DNA of 64,000 bases from Aureococcus anophagefferens (Eukaryota > Sar > Pelagophyceae > Pelagomonadales > Pelagomonadaceae), in contig NW_008705561.1 of the NCBI RefSeq assembly GCF_000186865.1, positions 1,545,703-1,609,702 of the forward strand, written 5' to 3'. This document shows, piece by piece, positions 1 to 10,346 of this stretch. The notes beneath the pieces were generated by a model. That model made no database searches, was not told where the DNA came from, and saw only the letters and a program-made list of their open reading frames with translations. Position 1 is the first letter of the stretch; every line of letters begins with the position of its first letter. Both the position numbers and the translations under genes were made by a program.

Positions 1-3000
1 GCGCCCTCGAGACGCTCGCCCTCGACTCCCTCGAGGTGACGGCCATCGTCCGCGACCTCGAGGCGCGCACGGGCGCGAAGCTCGAGCTCCTGGACGTGCT
101 GAGCGCGGCGACCGTCGGCGACGTCGCGAAGTTGGTGGGGGACGCGCGGAGGCCCCGCAAGGGCGGCGCGCTCGACGCCGTGCGGCGCGCGGCGGCGAGC
201 CGGCGCATCGACGTCGCGCGGCTCGCCAAGTCCACGGCGGCGCTCAGCTTCCGGGACGCGGACGCGTGGACGCGGGCGCTACAGCGCGAGTACCCCGGCG
301 CGGTCCTCGACGTGTCGCGCGTCATGGCCTGCGCGACGGCCGACGACGTGGCGGCGCTGCTCACGGCGGCGCCGCCGAGCGCGCGGCCCACGGTCGAGGC
401 GCGGCCCGTCGACGAGGCGGAGATCGTGCGCATCGTCCAGAAGCACGCCGCGAGCGCCGTCGACGCGTCGTCCAAGTTCGGCAGTTTAGGCCTCGACTCC
501 ATCGAGGTCATGGCCGTCGCGCGCGACCTGCGGGAGGAGACGGGCGTCGACGTGGACCTGACGGACGTCCTCGCCGTCGACTCCGTCGCCGAGCTCGCGA
601 CGCTGTCCCGGCGCAAGGCGAGCCGCGAGGAGGCCGCGGCGGCGCCGCGGCCGTCGCCGTTCCCGTCGGCCTTCGACCGGCCCTGGCCCGGCGGGCGCGA
701 CGAGGAGCGCCACGACGCGCCGAGCCGCTACTTCCGCGACGGCCGCGCGAAGCGCACGGACTCGGCGCGGCCCGGCGAGCCGTCGCTGCTCTACCGCCTG
801 GGCTTCACGCTCCTGAGCTTCGTCGTCGGCATCGCGATCCCGCTCTGCGCCGTCGTGCCGCTGCTGCGCATCGAGAAGTTCCTGGGCGCGCGCTACGGCC
901 TCATCCCCAAGGTCTACATCCTCATCCACCGCTGCGGCCTGCCGAACATCGAGGCCTTCGTCGCGCTCTGGGGCGCGTCGTGGTCGCTCGAGGGCCACGG
1001 CGACCGGCTCCCCGGCGACGGCGTCCTCGCGTTCGACCGGGGCTGGGTCCCGTCGCTCTACTGGTGCTACGTCTTCACGGTGGAGTACTCCGTCGTCGGG
1101 TCGCTCTACTACCTGACCTGGACCTTGGCGTGCCGCGCCAACTCCGTCGCGCTCAAGTGGCTCGTCGTCGGCCGCCAGCGGCCGGGCACGTTCCCGATCT
1201 GGACGTCGGCGACGGGCTTCCGGTCGGCGCTGTTCATGAACGCCGTCGACTGCTCGCTCAAGCAGCTCTGGACGGCGCTGGACCACTGGCACCCGTCGCC
1301 GCTCCAGGCGCTCTACCTCCGGGCCTACGGCGCGCGCGTGGGACAGCGCGTCACGTTCGCGGGCGCGATCCCCATCGGTCTAGTGGAAGAGAGCGGCTAC
1401 GACCTCGTGGACATCGGCGACGACGTGACCTTCGAGTGCCACTCGATCCTGCTGCCGTCGCGCCTCGAGACGACGACGTCCGTGGTCCACGGCCACGTGC
1501 GCGTCATGCGCGGCGCGCGCCTCGGCTTCGCGGCCGAGGTCGGCGAGGGCGTCGTCGTCGGCGAGAACGCGGTCGTCGGCGCGCTGGCGCGGGCGTCGAA
1601 GATGTGCCCGCCGGGGGCCTACTACACGTCGTCGGGGCTCGTCCTCCGCGAAGACCTGCCGCGCGACGGATACGGGGACGTCGTCGAGCCGCCGGGCTGC
1701 TGCGACACGACGCTCCGGGTCCCGCGGCGCCGCGGCGGCCTCGGCGTCTTCCACGCGTCGCTGCCCCTGCTGTCGTGGATGCTGCTCGTGCCGGCGGTGA
1801 GCGCCGCGGCGTCCGCGCCCTTCGCGTTCACGCTGCTGCGCCACGGCCTGAGCTGGCGGCTCCTGTTCCACGTCGTCTTCTTCCTCTGCGCGCCCTGTTG
1901 GTGCGTCGCGGCGCTCGTGCGCTTCCTCAAGTGGTTCCTCGACATGCCCGCCCGGGGCGACGAGCGCACGCTGACGCCGGCCTTCGTGGCGTACGCGGGC
2001 CTCGTGCAGAACTGGGCCTGCCTGGGCCAGATCCTCGGCGAGGACTTCTTCCTCTACTCGGGCGCGATGCGCCTCTGGTGGCGGGCAATAGGCATGGACG
2101 TGTCGGGCCGGGGCGTCATCATCTCGGAGATGACGGCGTCCCAGGGCTTCGCGGACGGCGTGTCCGTGGGCGACGGCGCGTACCTCGCCGCGCGCGTCGC
2201 GCTCTTCGTCGCGGCCGTCGACGTCGACCGCGGCGTCGCGACGTTCCCCGGCGTCGACGTCGGCGCGGGCGCGTTCATCGGGCCCCTGGGCATCCTCATG
2301 CCCGGCGCAAAGCTCGAGGACGGCGCGGCCGTCGGGTCCTGCGGCATCGTCGGCCCCGGCGGCGTCGTGCCGCGCGGGAAGCTGGCCATGGGCGACCAGC
2401 ACGACCCGCCGCTCCGGCTCGCGTGGAAGCCGCGGCCCGTGGACGCGTGCAAAGGCCGCGACGCGCTCTGGGACGTCGGGTCGACCCTCGTGCTCCTGCT
2501 GAACAACCTCGCGCTCCTCGCGCTGACGGTGCTGCCCTGGTGCGGCCTCCTGACCGCGGGCCTCACCAGGGCCGTCGGCGCGCGGTGGGCGCCGCCGGCG
2601 TTCGCGGACGCCGCGGAGGCGACGGCGAAGGTCGCGGTCCACGCGCCCCTCGTGGCGCTGCTCCTCGAGGCCTGCGCCTACGCCGTGCGCCTCGGCGGGT
2701 TATGTGTGCTGTCGTCCGTCGTGACGATATTCGTCACCCGGCCGCTCGTGACGGCGTACCACGTGCTCTTCAAGCACCTCGTGCTGGGCCGGCTCCAGCC
2801 GGGCGTCGTCCACCCCAGGGCAGCAAAAGGGTGATTCAACGTCCCTTCAACGTGAGTGTTCCGCGCGCGCGCGTTTCGAAAACAGCACCCACGCTTCGAG
2901 AGCGCTCCGAGAGATGATCGCTCGTCCAAAAATCAGCCGAAACGAGCCGAAAACGACCGAGATAGGAGCCTTTGAAGTTGGGAATTTCGCACCCTTTTGC

Positions 3001-3559
3001 TGCCCAGGTCTACCCCATGCGCTCCCTGAAGCACCTGCAGTGGTGCGTCGCGACCATCGCGGGCCGCGCGCCGGCGCTGCCCCATGCGTTCCGCTTTCTG
3101 TGGGAGTACTCGAACGCGTACCTCCGCTGCATGGGCGCGACGCTCGGCCGCCGCTTCCGCCTCTTCCCGCACCCGCAGTGGTCCGTCGCCGGGTCCTCGG
3201 AGGCGGATTTGGTGACCTACGGCGACGACGTCGACCTGGGGGTGACGCTCTACGCGCACGACTTCTCGAACATGCACCTCCAGTTCAAGCCCGTGACCGT
3301 CGGCGACCGCATGCACTCCATCGGCGCGAAGACGCAGATCCTCCCGGGCTCCGAGCTGCCCGACGGCACGACGATCCTCCCCAACGGCTTCAACCTCGTC
3401 TTCCCGGGCGTCATCGAGGGCGCGAACAAGTACTGGGCGGGCAACCCCGTCCGCGTCGTCCGCCCGGACGACGTCCCCCGCGCGCAGCGCCGCCGCGACA
3501 TCGCCATGGACGACGGCGACGGCGACGCCGAGGACGCGCCGCTCCTCTTCCACCTGTAA
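1..3559 (+). CDS. Carrier-domain / multi-TM / left-handed beta-helix protein (NRPS C-terminal domain type), 5' partial
   Basis: Two exons, <3..2807 and 3008..3559; the frame is open at the window edge, so the 5' end is missing. It opens inside a phosphopantetheine carrier domain (LALDSLEV, Ser attachment site). A second carrier follows (LGLDSIEVMAV, around residues 155-200). Then come several hydrophobic membrane segments alternating with hexapeptide-repeat (left-handed beta-helix) stretches rich in G-D-[DG]-V and V-G-[ED] turns. This order matches the C-terminal region of epsilon-poly-lysine synthetase-like NRPSs and related algal proteins. By family knowledge the carriers hold an activated amino or acyl group and the membrane/helix part transfers or polymerises it. 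The substrate cannot be told and any adenylation domain would lie upstream. The last exon continues the same domain (YPMRSLKHLQW). The intron is an introner: phase 0, and removing it gives GVVYPM across the junction. Confidence 0.8.
2816..3007 (+). mobile_element. Introner element forming the intron 2808..3007
   Basis: A 192-bp element with terminal inverted repeats 2816-2833 (c-a-GGGCAGCAAAAGGGTG) and 2990-3007 (CACCCTTTTGCTGCCC-a-g), 17 of 18 positions pairing. It is flanked by an 8-bp target duplication, GTCCACCC at 2808 and GTCTACCC at 3008 (7/8). The intron begins at the GT of the left duplication and ends at the AG at the right end of the element, so splicing leaves one copy of the target and an unchanged reading frame. 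The internal core (cgtccaaaaatcagcc near 2925) is shared with elements in the DENN gene at 26-30 kb. This is the non-autonomous DNA-transposon introner mechanism; no transposase is encoded. Confidence 0.85.
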
Positions 3560-4146
3560 TGGGAGGGTGCTGGTCCCTTTTGGGTCGGGGTTGGGTGGAA
3601 TCGAAGGGAGAGAGAACAGCGAAGGGAGGCGTAGGTCAGGGATGGGTCGAGTGGCGCCATGGCGCCGCGGCGTCGCGCGCGCGAGCGCGCCGCGGACGCG
3701 AGAAGCGGCCGTAGAAATCACAAAAACGAGCATTCTAAAAAGTTTGCGTCCGCCTGGCCGAGCAGTGGATCTGCGGCGAGCATCTCAATTCACTCTCTCC
3801 GTGCCGTCCGGCGTCTAAGAACGACATTCACGGTCCCTGAGCGCCCCGGGAACCCCTTGAGAGACGCCGCGTGCAACTCGGGACGACCTGGGCCGCCCCA
3901 GCATTGAGAGGTGCTCGCCTGTTTGCGTTCGAACAGGGGGCCGCATTCGCGCCGCCCGCTCCGCGTCGCGCTCGGCCCGTCGACGGACGCCGAGCGGCCC
4001 CTCTGCGCGATTGGCGCGCCGCGCGTCGCCGCTCATCGCTTCGCCGCGTCGTCGAAGGACGCGCGCCCCGTCCGTCGACCGTCGCCGCGGAACGCGTTCG
4101 CGACCCGCCGGCGCCCGCAGGCACCGCATCTTGTCGAGCGCGCGCC
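3560..4146. other. Intergenic spacer and 5' region of the receptor gene
   Basis: No credible gene. The first 100 bases are G-rich low-complexity sequence. Frames open upstream of the chosen ATG at 4147 lack the hydrophobic leader expected there and have arginine-rich, shadow-like composition. No inverted repeats or RNA genes were recognised. Confidence 0.4.
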
Positions 4147-7100
4147 ATGCGGCCGCCCCCGATGCGCGCGTGCGCCCTCGCCTTCCTCGCCTCCGCCGCG
4201 GCGACGTGCACGACGACCGTGAGGGTCGGCACGTTCGACGAGGCGAATCCCTACACGGTCGCGGCGATGACGCAGTGGCTCGACGACGACGACGCGTGCT
4301 TCGTGTTCTACCGCGAGACCTCCGGCGGCCGCTCCATCCAGCACCTCGAGGCCGGCGACCTCGACATGGCCATGCTCGGGTCGACGCCGTACGCGACGGC
4401 GGCCGCGCGGCGCGCGGGCGTGTCCGCGGTGTCGATCCTCCACTTCAAGGGCGCGGCGCAGGCCCTCGTCACGCGGCCGGACCTGACCGCGCCCCAGGAC
4501 CTCGCGGGGACCGTCCTCTGGACGCCCTACACGTCCACGACCCACTACATCCTCCTCGCGGGCCTCGCGCAGGCGGGCTTCGACGTCGACGAGGTCGCGC
4601 TCGTGACCAAATCCCCGGCCGAGATCATCGCGGCGTGGGACGCGGGCGACATCGACGGCGCGGCGTGCTGGGGCAACACGATGCAGCACCTCCTGGACAA
4701 CGCGTGGGGCGGCGAGGGCGGCGGGCTCGGCCGCGCGATGATCGACGCCGCGACGGTCGCGCAGTGGGGCTTCGAGACGGGCAACGTGCTCGGCGCCTCC
4801 GACGCCTTCCTCGCGGCCCACGGCGGCGACGGCGGCCTCGTGGAGCGCGTCGTCGGCGCCTTCGCGCGCGCGAACTACGACTACGCTGCGTCCGTGCAGA
4901 GCGGGTCCTGGGCGTCCGACGGCGACCTGACGGAGCTCGTCGACCACTTCGTCTACCTGAGCGACTCGACGGGCACGGAGCCCCACGACTGGGACGAGCA
5001 CCACGACGACGTCTACGATCGCATCCACAAATTCGAGTACCCGACGATCGCGGAGCAGCTCGACTTCGACATCGCGGCGATGACGCGGCGCCAGGCGTCG
5101 TTCCTCTACCTCCAGAAGGCGCTCGCGTCGGACCCCGCGTCCGACAGCCTCGACTACTACGCCTCGACCTTCGACGCGAGCATCCTCGAGGACCTCGCGC
5201 GCGGCTCGAACGAGGCCGTCGCGCTCGACGCGGCCGGGGTGTCTAGCCGCGGGTGGCCCGCCGCCGTCGACGTCGCGAACGTGCCCCCGCCGGAGCAGTA
5301 CCCGTCGAGCGACGACCCGGGCTGCGCGGCCTTCTCGTCGCTGCGCGTGTCGAACGGCGGGTCGACCTTCGACGACGGGTCGACGGCCACGAACGCGTAC
5401 GCGGCGGACGCGACGTGCGTCTGGGCCGTCACGCCGGAGTCGGAGATGGCGGAATGCGCGACAGTATCCCTGACCCGCCTCGCGTCCGAGGCGCCCCACG
5501 ACGTGCTCGAGGTCTTCGCCGCGAACGGCGACTTGCTGGCCAGGTACATGGGCCGCCACTTGGAGGGCTCCGAGCACCCGGCGGTCACGGGCTGCTACGA
5601 CGCCTCGGTCTCCGACCCGCGGGCCGTCGCCGCGGCGCTCGTCGGCGACGGATTTTCGGGGGACTACCCCGACGACGCCGTCGCCCTCTACGTGCGCTGG
5701 AGCACGGACGGCTACGACGAGCACGCCGTCGGGCGGCTCGATGCCGTGGGCTTCGAGGCGTCGGCGACGGCGGCGTCGGCGGCGCCGCCCGCGTGCGACC
5801 CGGGCTACTCGGGCGCGTCCTGCGACCACGCGTACTGCATGGGCGTCCTCGACGTCGACGACGGCGCGGGGACGCTCCGGTCCCAGCCGTCGACGAGCGA
5901 CCGCTACGCGCCGCGGTCGACCTGCGGCTGGCGCGTCTCGTCCGGCGCGAAGTCGCACGTGTCCCTCGACTTCACCTTCCTCGGCCTCGAGCGCGGCTTC
6001 GACTTCGTCCGCGTCTACGAGGGCGCCGGCGCGCTGCCGCCGGGCTACGGCGCGTCGTCGACGATCGCCGCGGGCGACTACGTCTACTCGCTCACGGGCG
6101 ACGACCTGCCCGACTACCCCATCATCGTCGAGGGCGACGCCTTCGTCGTCTTCGAGAGCGACGGGCTGACGAACGCGATCGTCGACGGCGACGCCCTGGG
6201 CGTCGGCGGCTTCGAGGTCGCCTACGAGGCCTTCGACCGGACGTCGTGCGCGGCCGAGCGCTCCGCGGCGTTGGGCTGCCTCGCCGGCCTCGGCCGCGGG
6301 ACCTGCTTGCCGGACCTGAGCTGCGACTGCAACATCGGCTACTACGGCTACAGCTGCGGCTTCGACCACTGCGTCGGCGACACGCACCTCGTTCCGGCGA
6401 CACGCACGTCCGGCGAGATCAAATCGGGCCACGTCGACGACTACCCGTCGTCGACGACGTGCCTCTGGGTCTTCCAGGTGCCGACGAGCCTCGGCGCCGC
6501 GACCCTCGCGGGCCTGAGCCTCATCTTCCCGAAATTCGACCTCGAGTGGGGCGCCGCGAGCGGCTCGGCGACGTCGGACCACGTCGCCGTCTACCTCGTC
6601 GAGGACTACGACGCGCCGGACGTCGACGCGGGCCTCAAGGTCAAGGAGTACACGCGCGCGGACCTCGAGGACGGCGTCTTCGCGCTGTCGACCCAGGACG
6701 ACATCCTCGTCTCGGAGGCGCAGATGGCGCCCTACTCCGACGGCGACGTCCTGAACGTCGTCGTCGCGTTCGAAGCGGACAAGAACAACCCGGAGCCCTA
6801 CAGCGGCTTCGACGCCCACTTCGCGGGCTACTGGGTCGACGGCGAGGGGAACCCCGAGACGTTCTGCGACTACGGCGCCTCCAGCTTCTGGGAGTGCGAC
6901 GAGGGCCAGACCTGCGGCGCCGAAAGTTACTGCGTGGCGTCGTCGGGCAGTTCGAAGAAGGGCGGCGTCCCCGTGGGGGCTATCGTTGGGATCGTCGTCG
7001 GCATGACCGTCGTCTTCGGCGCCGGCTTCTTCCTGCATCGCCCGGCGTCCCGCGGCCGCGACGATGTTCGAGAGATTTGGAACACGATGAAAAATCGTCA

Positions 7101-8566
7101 CCGTCGTGCTTGGTAGGTATCGCCGCAAGAAGCTCAAGACGTCCCGCGCGCAAAAGGCGGAGATCGCCAAGGTCCGCGAGGAGCTCCAGCACTTCAAGGA
7201 CAGCGTCATCGGCATGCGGTCCGTGTCCGTGCCCTTCGGGCCCGGCTCGGGGGCGGGGGCCGTCGCCATCGACGTCGCGGAGGAGCCCCTGGGGCCCGCC
7301 CGGTGGTACTGGGAGGAGTCGCCGCAGCGCATCCAGAACCACGCCGACGTCAAGCCGCCGTTCTGGGTGCCCTACGACGGTGCCGCGTCGTCGGCGCTCG
7401 AGGACGCGTACGCCGCGCGGAAGCCCGAGCTCTGGCTCAGCGACGTCTACGTCGTCGACTTTGCGAAGATGACGCAGACGAACACGCGGTCCGGCTTCGG
7501 GCGCAACGTGTCGCGCGACGCGCCCAAGAAGCTGCCCTCTCGCGCGCCGCGCGCCGCGGCCGACCGCGAGGCCGCGTCCCCGGACGAGCGGCCCGACGAC
7601 ATCGCCGACGACGAGCCCTTCCTCTACGTCGACGCCGGCGCCGTCATCCAGATCTCGCAGCAGCGCGACGACGGCTGGGGCTTCGGCTCCGTCGTCGACC
7701 TCGGCGACGGCGCGGCGCCGCCGGAGCTGCCGGAGCACTGGAGCCCGTCCTCCGGCTGGTTCCCCCTGGCCCACACGGACCCGCCGAGCTCCGAGCAGCT
7801 CGCCGAGCTGCAGAAGGCCCTCGGCGGCGGCGGCGCGGACGCGCTCGCGACGCCCAAGTACTGGGACGAGGTCAAGGACCCGCTCGTCGTCGAGTACTTC
7901 AAGCTCGACCCGCGGTCCGACGAGTTCCAGCGCGCGGCCGGCGTCTTCCTCCTCGAGGACGACCTCCGCCGGAAGTGCGACATCCTCTCCATCGAGCGCG
8001 TGCAGAACATCTCGCTCTGGCAGTCCTACTGCGTCAAGAAGTCGGCGACGATCGCGCGCGAGGCCGACCCCGCCGCGGCGACGCGCAAGTACGTCCGCTG
8101 CTGGCTCTTCCACGGCGCGCCGGGCGACGTCGTCCCCAAGATCCTCCAGCAGGGCTTCAACCGCTCCTTCTGCGGCAAGAACGCGACCTTCTTCGGCAAG
8201 GGCGTCTACTTCGCGCGCGACGCGTCCTACTCCGCGTACCCGCTCTACTGCCAGCCCGACAAGCACGGCGTCCAGTCCATCTTCCTCTGCCGCGTCGTCG
8301 TCGGCCAGTACTGCCAGGGCGTCCGCGACGGCCTCACGCCCGACGTCCGCGACCACGCGCGGAACCTCCTCTTCGACTCGACGGTCAACGACGTCGCCAA
8401 CCCGGAGATCTTCGTCACCTACCACGACGCGCAGGCGTACCCGGAGTACCTCATCAAGTTCAAGCAACGCGGCGCCGTCGGCGGCCATCCGCAGACCGGC
8501 AATCGCCAGCACCCGCGCTACAAGAGCAACTGGGTCGCCGAGCTCGAGGAGGCCGGCAAGGCCTAG
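4147..8566 (+). CDS. Receptor-like mono-ADP-ribosyltransferase: TauA-like ectodomain, CUB/EGF, TM, WWE, PARP
   Basis: Two exons, 4147..7046 and 7117..8566 (about 1449 aa); a GC donor at 7035 is also in frame. The chosen ATG precedes a signal peptide (MRACALAFLASAAATC). Residues 22-300 resemble TauA/SsuA-type solute-binding proteins (VRVGTFDEANP; GSTPYATAAAR; W-T-P-Y-T-S-T). Next are roughly three CUB-like Cys modules and EGF-like knots (CDPGYSGASC, CDCNIGYYGYSC). One membrane helix lies at about 939-962. The cytosolic part holds a basic/coiled stretch, a WWE domain (RWYWEESP, about 1028-1125) and a PARP catalytic domain. The triad is His1299 (LFHG), Tyr1331 (GVYFARDASYS) and Ile1398 in NPEIFV; by family rules Ile instead of Glu predicts mono- rather than poly-ADP-ribosylation. 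Ligand sensing linked to ADP-ribosylation is inference. The fusion depends on the 70-82 nt intron; otherwise these would be two adjacent genes. Confidence 0.75.
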
Positions 8567-8624
8567 GCGCCCCCCCCAAGCAGCCCGACCCCCCAATAAA
8601 GAACCTCGCCGCCTCGCCGTGAGA

Positions 8625-10094
8625 TCAGACCCGCCCCCTCGGCGACACCGTGCACGTCGTACTCGCGCCGAGGTTCAGCGTCAGGTCGTACTTGAAGCTG
8701 AGCTCCTCGCCCGCGCGGTCGAACGCGAGGTCGAAGTCCCGCAAGATCCGCGCCGTGCCGACGATGGACTCCGTCAGCCCGAGCCGCGTGCCGAGGCAGC
8801 CGCGCGGCCCCGCGCCGAACGGCAGCCAGGAGAACGTCGTCGGCGCGCCGCCGGTCACGGGGTCGTCGAGCCAGCGCGCGGGCCGGAACTCGGAGGCGTC
8901 GCTCCCCCAGGCCGCCGGGTCGCGGCCGAGGAACCAGGGCGACCAGCACATCGTCGCGCCCTCGGGGACCGCGCCGCCGAGGTCCGTCGCTCGGACGGAC
9001 GTCCGCCCGATGAAGGGCACGGGCGGGAAGAGCCGCAGCACCTCGCGCGCGACGCCCGTGTGGTACGGCAGCTCGTCGCGCACCGCGTCGAGCGCCAGGT
9101 CGTCCCCGAGGGTCGCCGCCTCGGCGCGCGCGCGGTCGAGCGCCGCCGCGTGCCGCGGCTCGTGGAGGACGAAGAGCGCCGCCGCGATGGTCGACGCCGT
9201 CGTGTCGGACCCGGCGATGATGAGGTCGAACAGGATGTAGAGGATGTCCGCGTCCTCGAGCGTCGCGTCGCGCGCGAGGATCGACAGCAGGTCCGACGAC
9301 CGCGCGGCGGCGCCGTCGTCGTCGAGCTCGCGGCGCCGGTACGCGATGAGGTCGTTGACGAGGAAGCGGAGCCGCGGCAGCAACGTCTCCGTGACCCTAA
9401 CGTAGTTCGCCGACAGCGGCGGGTAGACCTGCCAGAGGGGCGGGATCTCGTTCGCCGTCGCGACGATGGCCTCGAGGTAGTCGCCGATGATCGTCGACAG
9501 CTCCTCCGCGTTTTCGTAGTCGGAGGTCCGCGCGTCGAGTCCAAAGGTCACCCTGAGCACGACCCTGAGCGTCAGCGACCGCGTCTCCGCGTAGAGGTCG
9601 AGCCGCGTCGACCCGCCGTCGCGGTCGCACGCGGCGCGCCAGCCGGCCGCGAGCGCGGCCGCCTCCTCGTCGAAGGCCGCGAGGAACGACGCCATGGACG
9701 CCGAGTTCTCGAAGGCCGGGATGCAGCGCCGCTTCTGCGACCGGTGGCGCTCGCCCTGCTCGTAGACGATGCCGCGGTCGAGGTCGAGCGTGCGGAACAG
9801 GGGCACGGAGAAGCGCCGCGGGTACGACTCCGCGTCCTCGAGGACGACGCGCTTCACGGACTCGGGCGACAGCAAGAAGTAGTAGTCGCCCGCGGGGCCG
9901 AGCGGCACGCGCGTCGCGCCGTCGTAGCCCTCGCGCTTGAGCGTGAGCATGAACTGCCACGGCGAGCCGTCGAGGCCGATGCCGACGAAGGACCGCAGCA
10001 GCGACGGACCCGGCGGCGGCGCCAGCGATCCGGGCGGCGGCGCCAGCGCGCGGACGGTCGCCGCGACGAGGAAGCAGCGCAGCGACGACGTCAT
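8625..10094 (-). CDS. Cytochrome P450
   Basis: Intronless, 489 aa, normal P450 length. Visible motifs are the I-helix oxygen-binding segment AGSDTTAST, the K-helix E-x-x-R (EVLRLFPP), a PERF-like stretch (FRPARW) and the heme-thiolate loop FGAGPRGCLG near residue 430. The N-terminus has an Ala/Pro-rich leader that could be a signal or plastid-targeting sequence; no clear membrane anchor follows. The sequence is not close enough to CYP97 (carotenoid hydroxylase) motifs to name a family, so the substrate is unknown. It converges with the ADP-ribosyltransferase gene (58-bp spacer) and diverges from the IQ-protein gene across about 250 bp. Confidence 0.9.
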   Translation of the reverse strand: MTSSLRCFLVAATVRALAPPPGSLAPPPGPSLLRSFVGIGLDGSPWQFMLTLKREGYDGATRVPLGPAGDYYFLLSPESVKRVVLEDAESYPRRFSVPLFRTLDLDRGIVYEQGERHRSQKRRCIPAFENSASMASFLAAFDEEAAALAAGWRAACDRDGGSTRLDLYAETRSLTLRVVLRVTFGLDARTSDYENAEELSTIIGDYLEAIVATANEIPPLWQVYPPLSANYVRVTETLLPRLRFLVNDLIAYRRRELDDDGAAARSSDLLSILARDATLEDADILYILFDLIIAGSDTTASTIAAALFVLHEPRHAAALDRARAEAATLGDDLALDAVRDELPYHTGVAREVLRLFPPVPFIGRTSVRATDLGGAVPEGATMCWSPWFLGRDPAAWGSDASEFRPARWLDDPVTGGAPTTFSWLPFGAGPRGCLGTRLGLTESIVGTARILRDFDLAFDRAGEELSFKYDLTLNLGASTTCTVSPRGRV

Positions 10095-10346
10095 GGTGTG
10101 CTAGCAGCGATGGCTGAGCGCTACGGCCTCAGTTTTGAGCAGCCATTGCATTCATGCATTGAGAAGAGCGATTCTTGGTCAACAAATCCAGGATGTTTGA
10201 GTTGCACACTTTGGGGAGCGGCGCTGCTGCCCAGGGTGCGGTCGTCGTGGGTGTTCGTGGCGGCGGCCGCGGGCACCACGTATTGAGGTTGTGCACCAGC
10301 GCCGACGACGAAACGTCTCGAAGGAAACGAAGGATCACCGGCGGCG

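Noticed and set aside
266..2917. Very long Arg/Pro/Ala-rich open frames antisense to or shifted from real genes (for example 266-2917 +, 4033-7353 -, 15506-18937 -, 21524-24478 -)
   Set aside because: At this GC content stops are rare in every frame. These frames are Arg-rich, have no domains and overlap genes with clear motifs.
8880..10094. Assigning the P450 to the CYP97 carotenoid hydroxylases
   Set aside because: The heme loop (FGAGPRGCLG) and I-helix (AGSDTTAST) differ from the CYP97 pattern, and no other diagnostic motif supports it.
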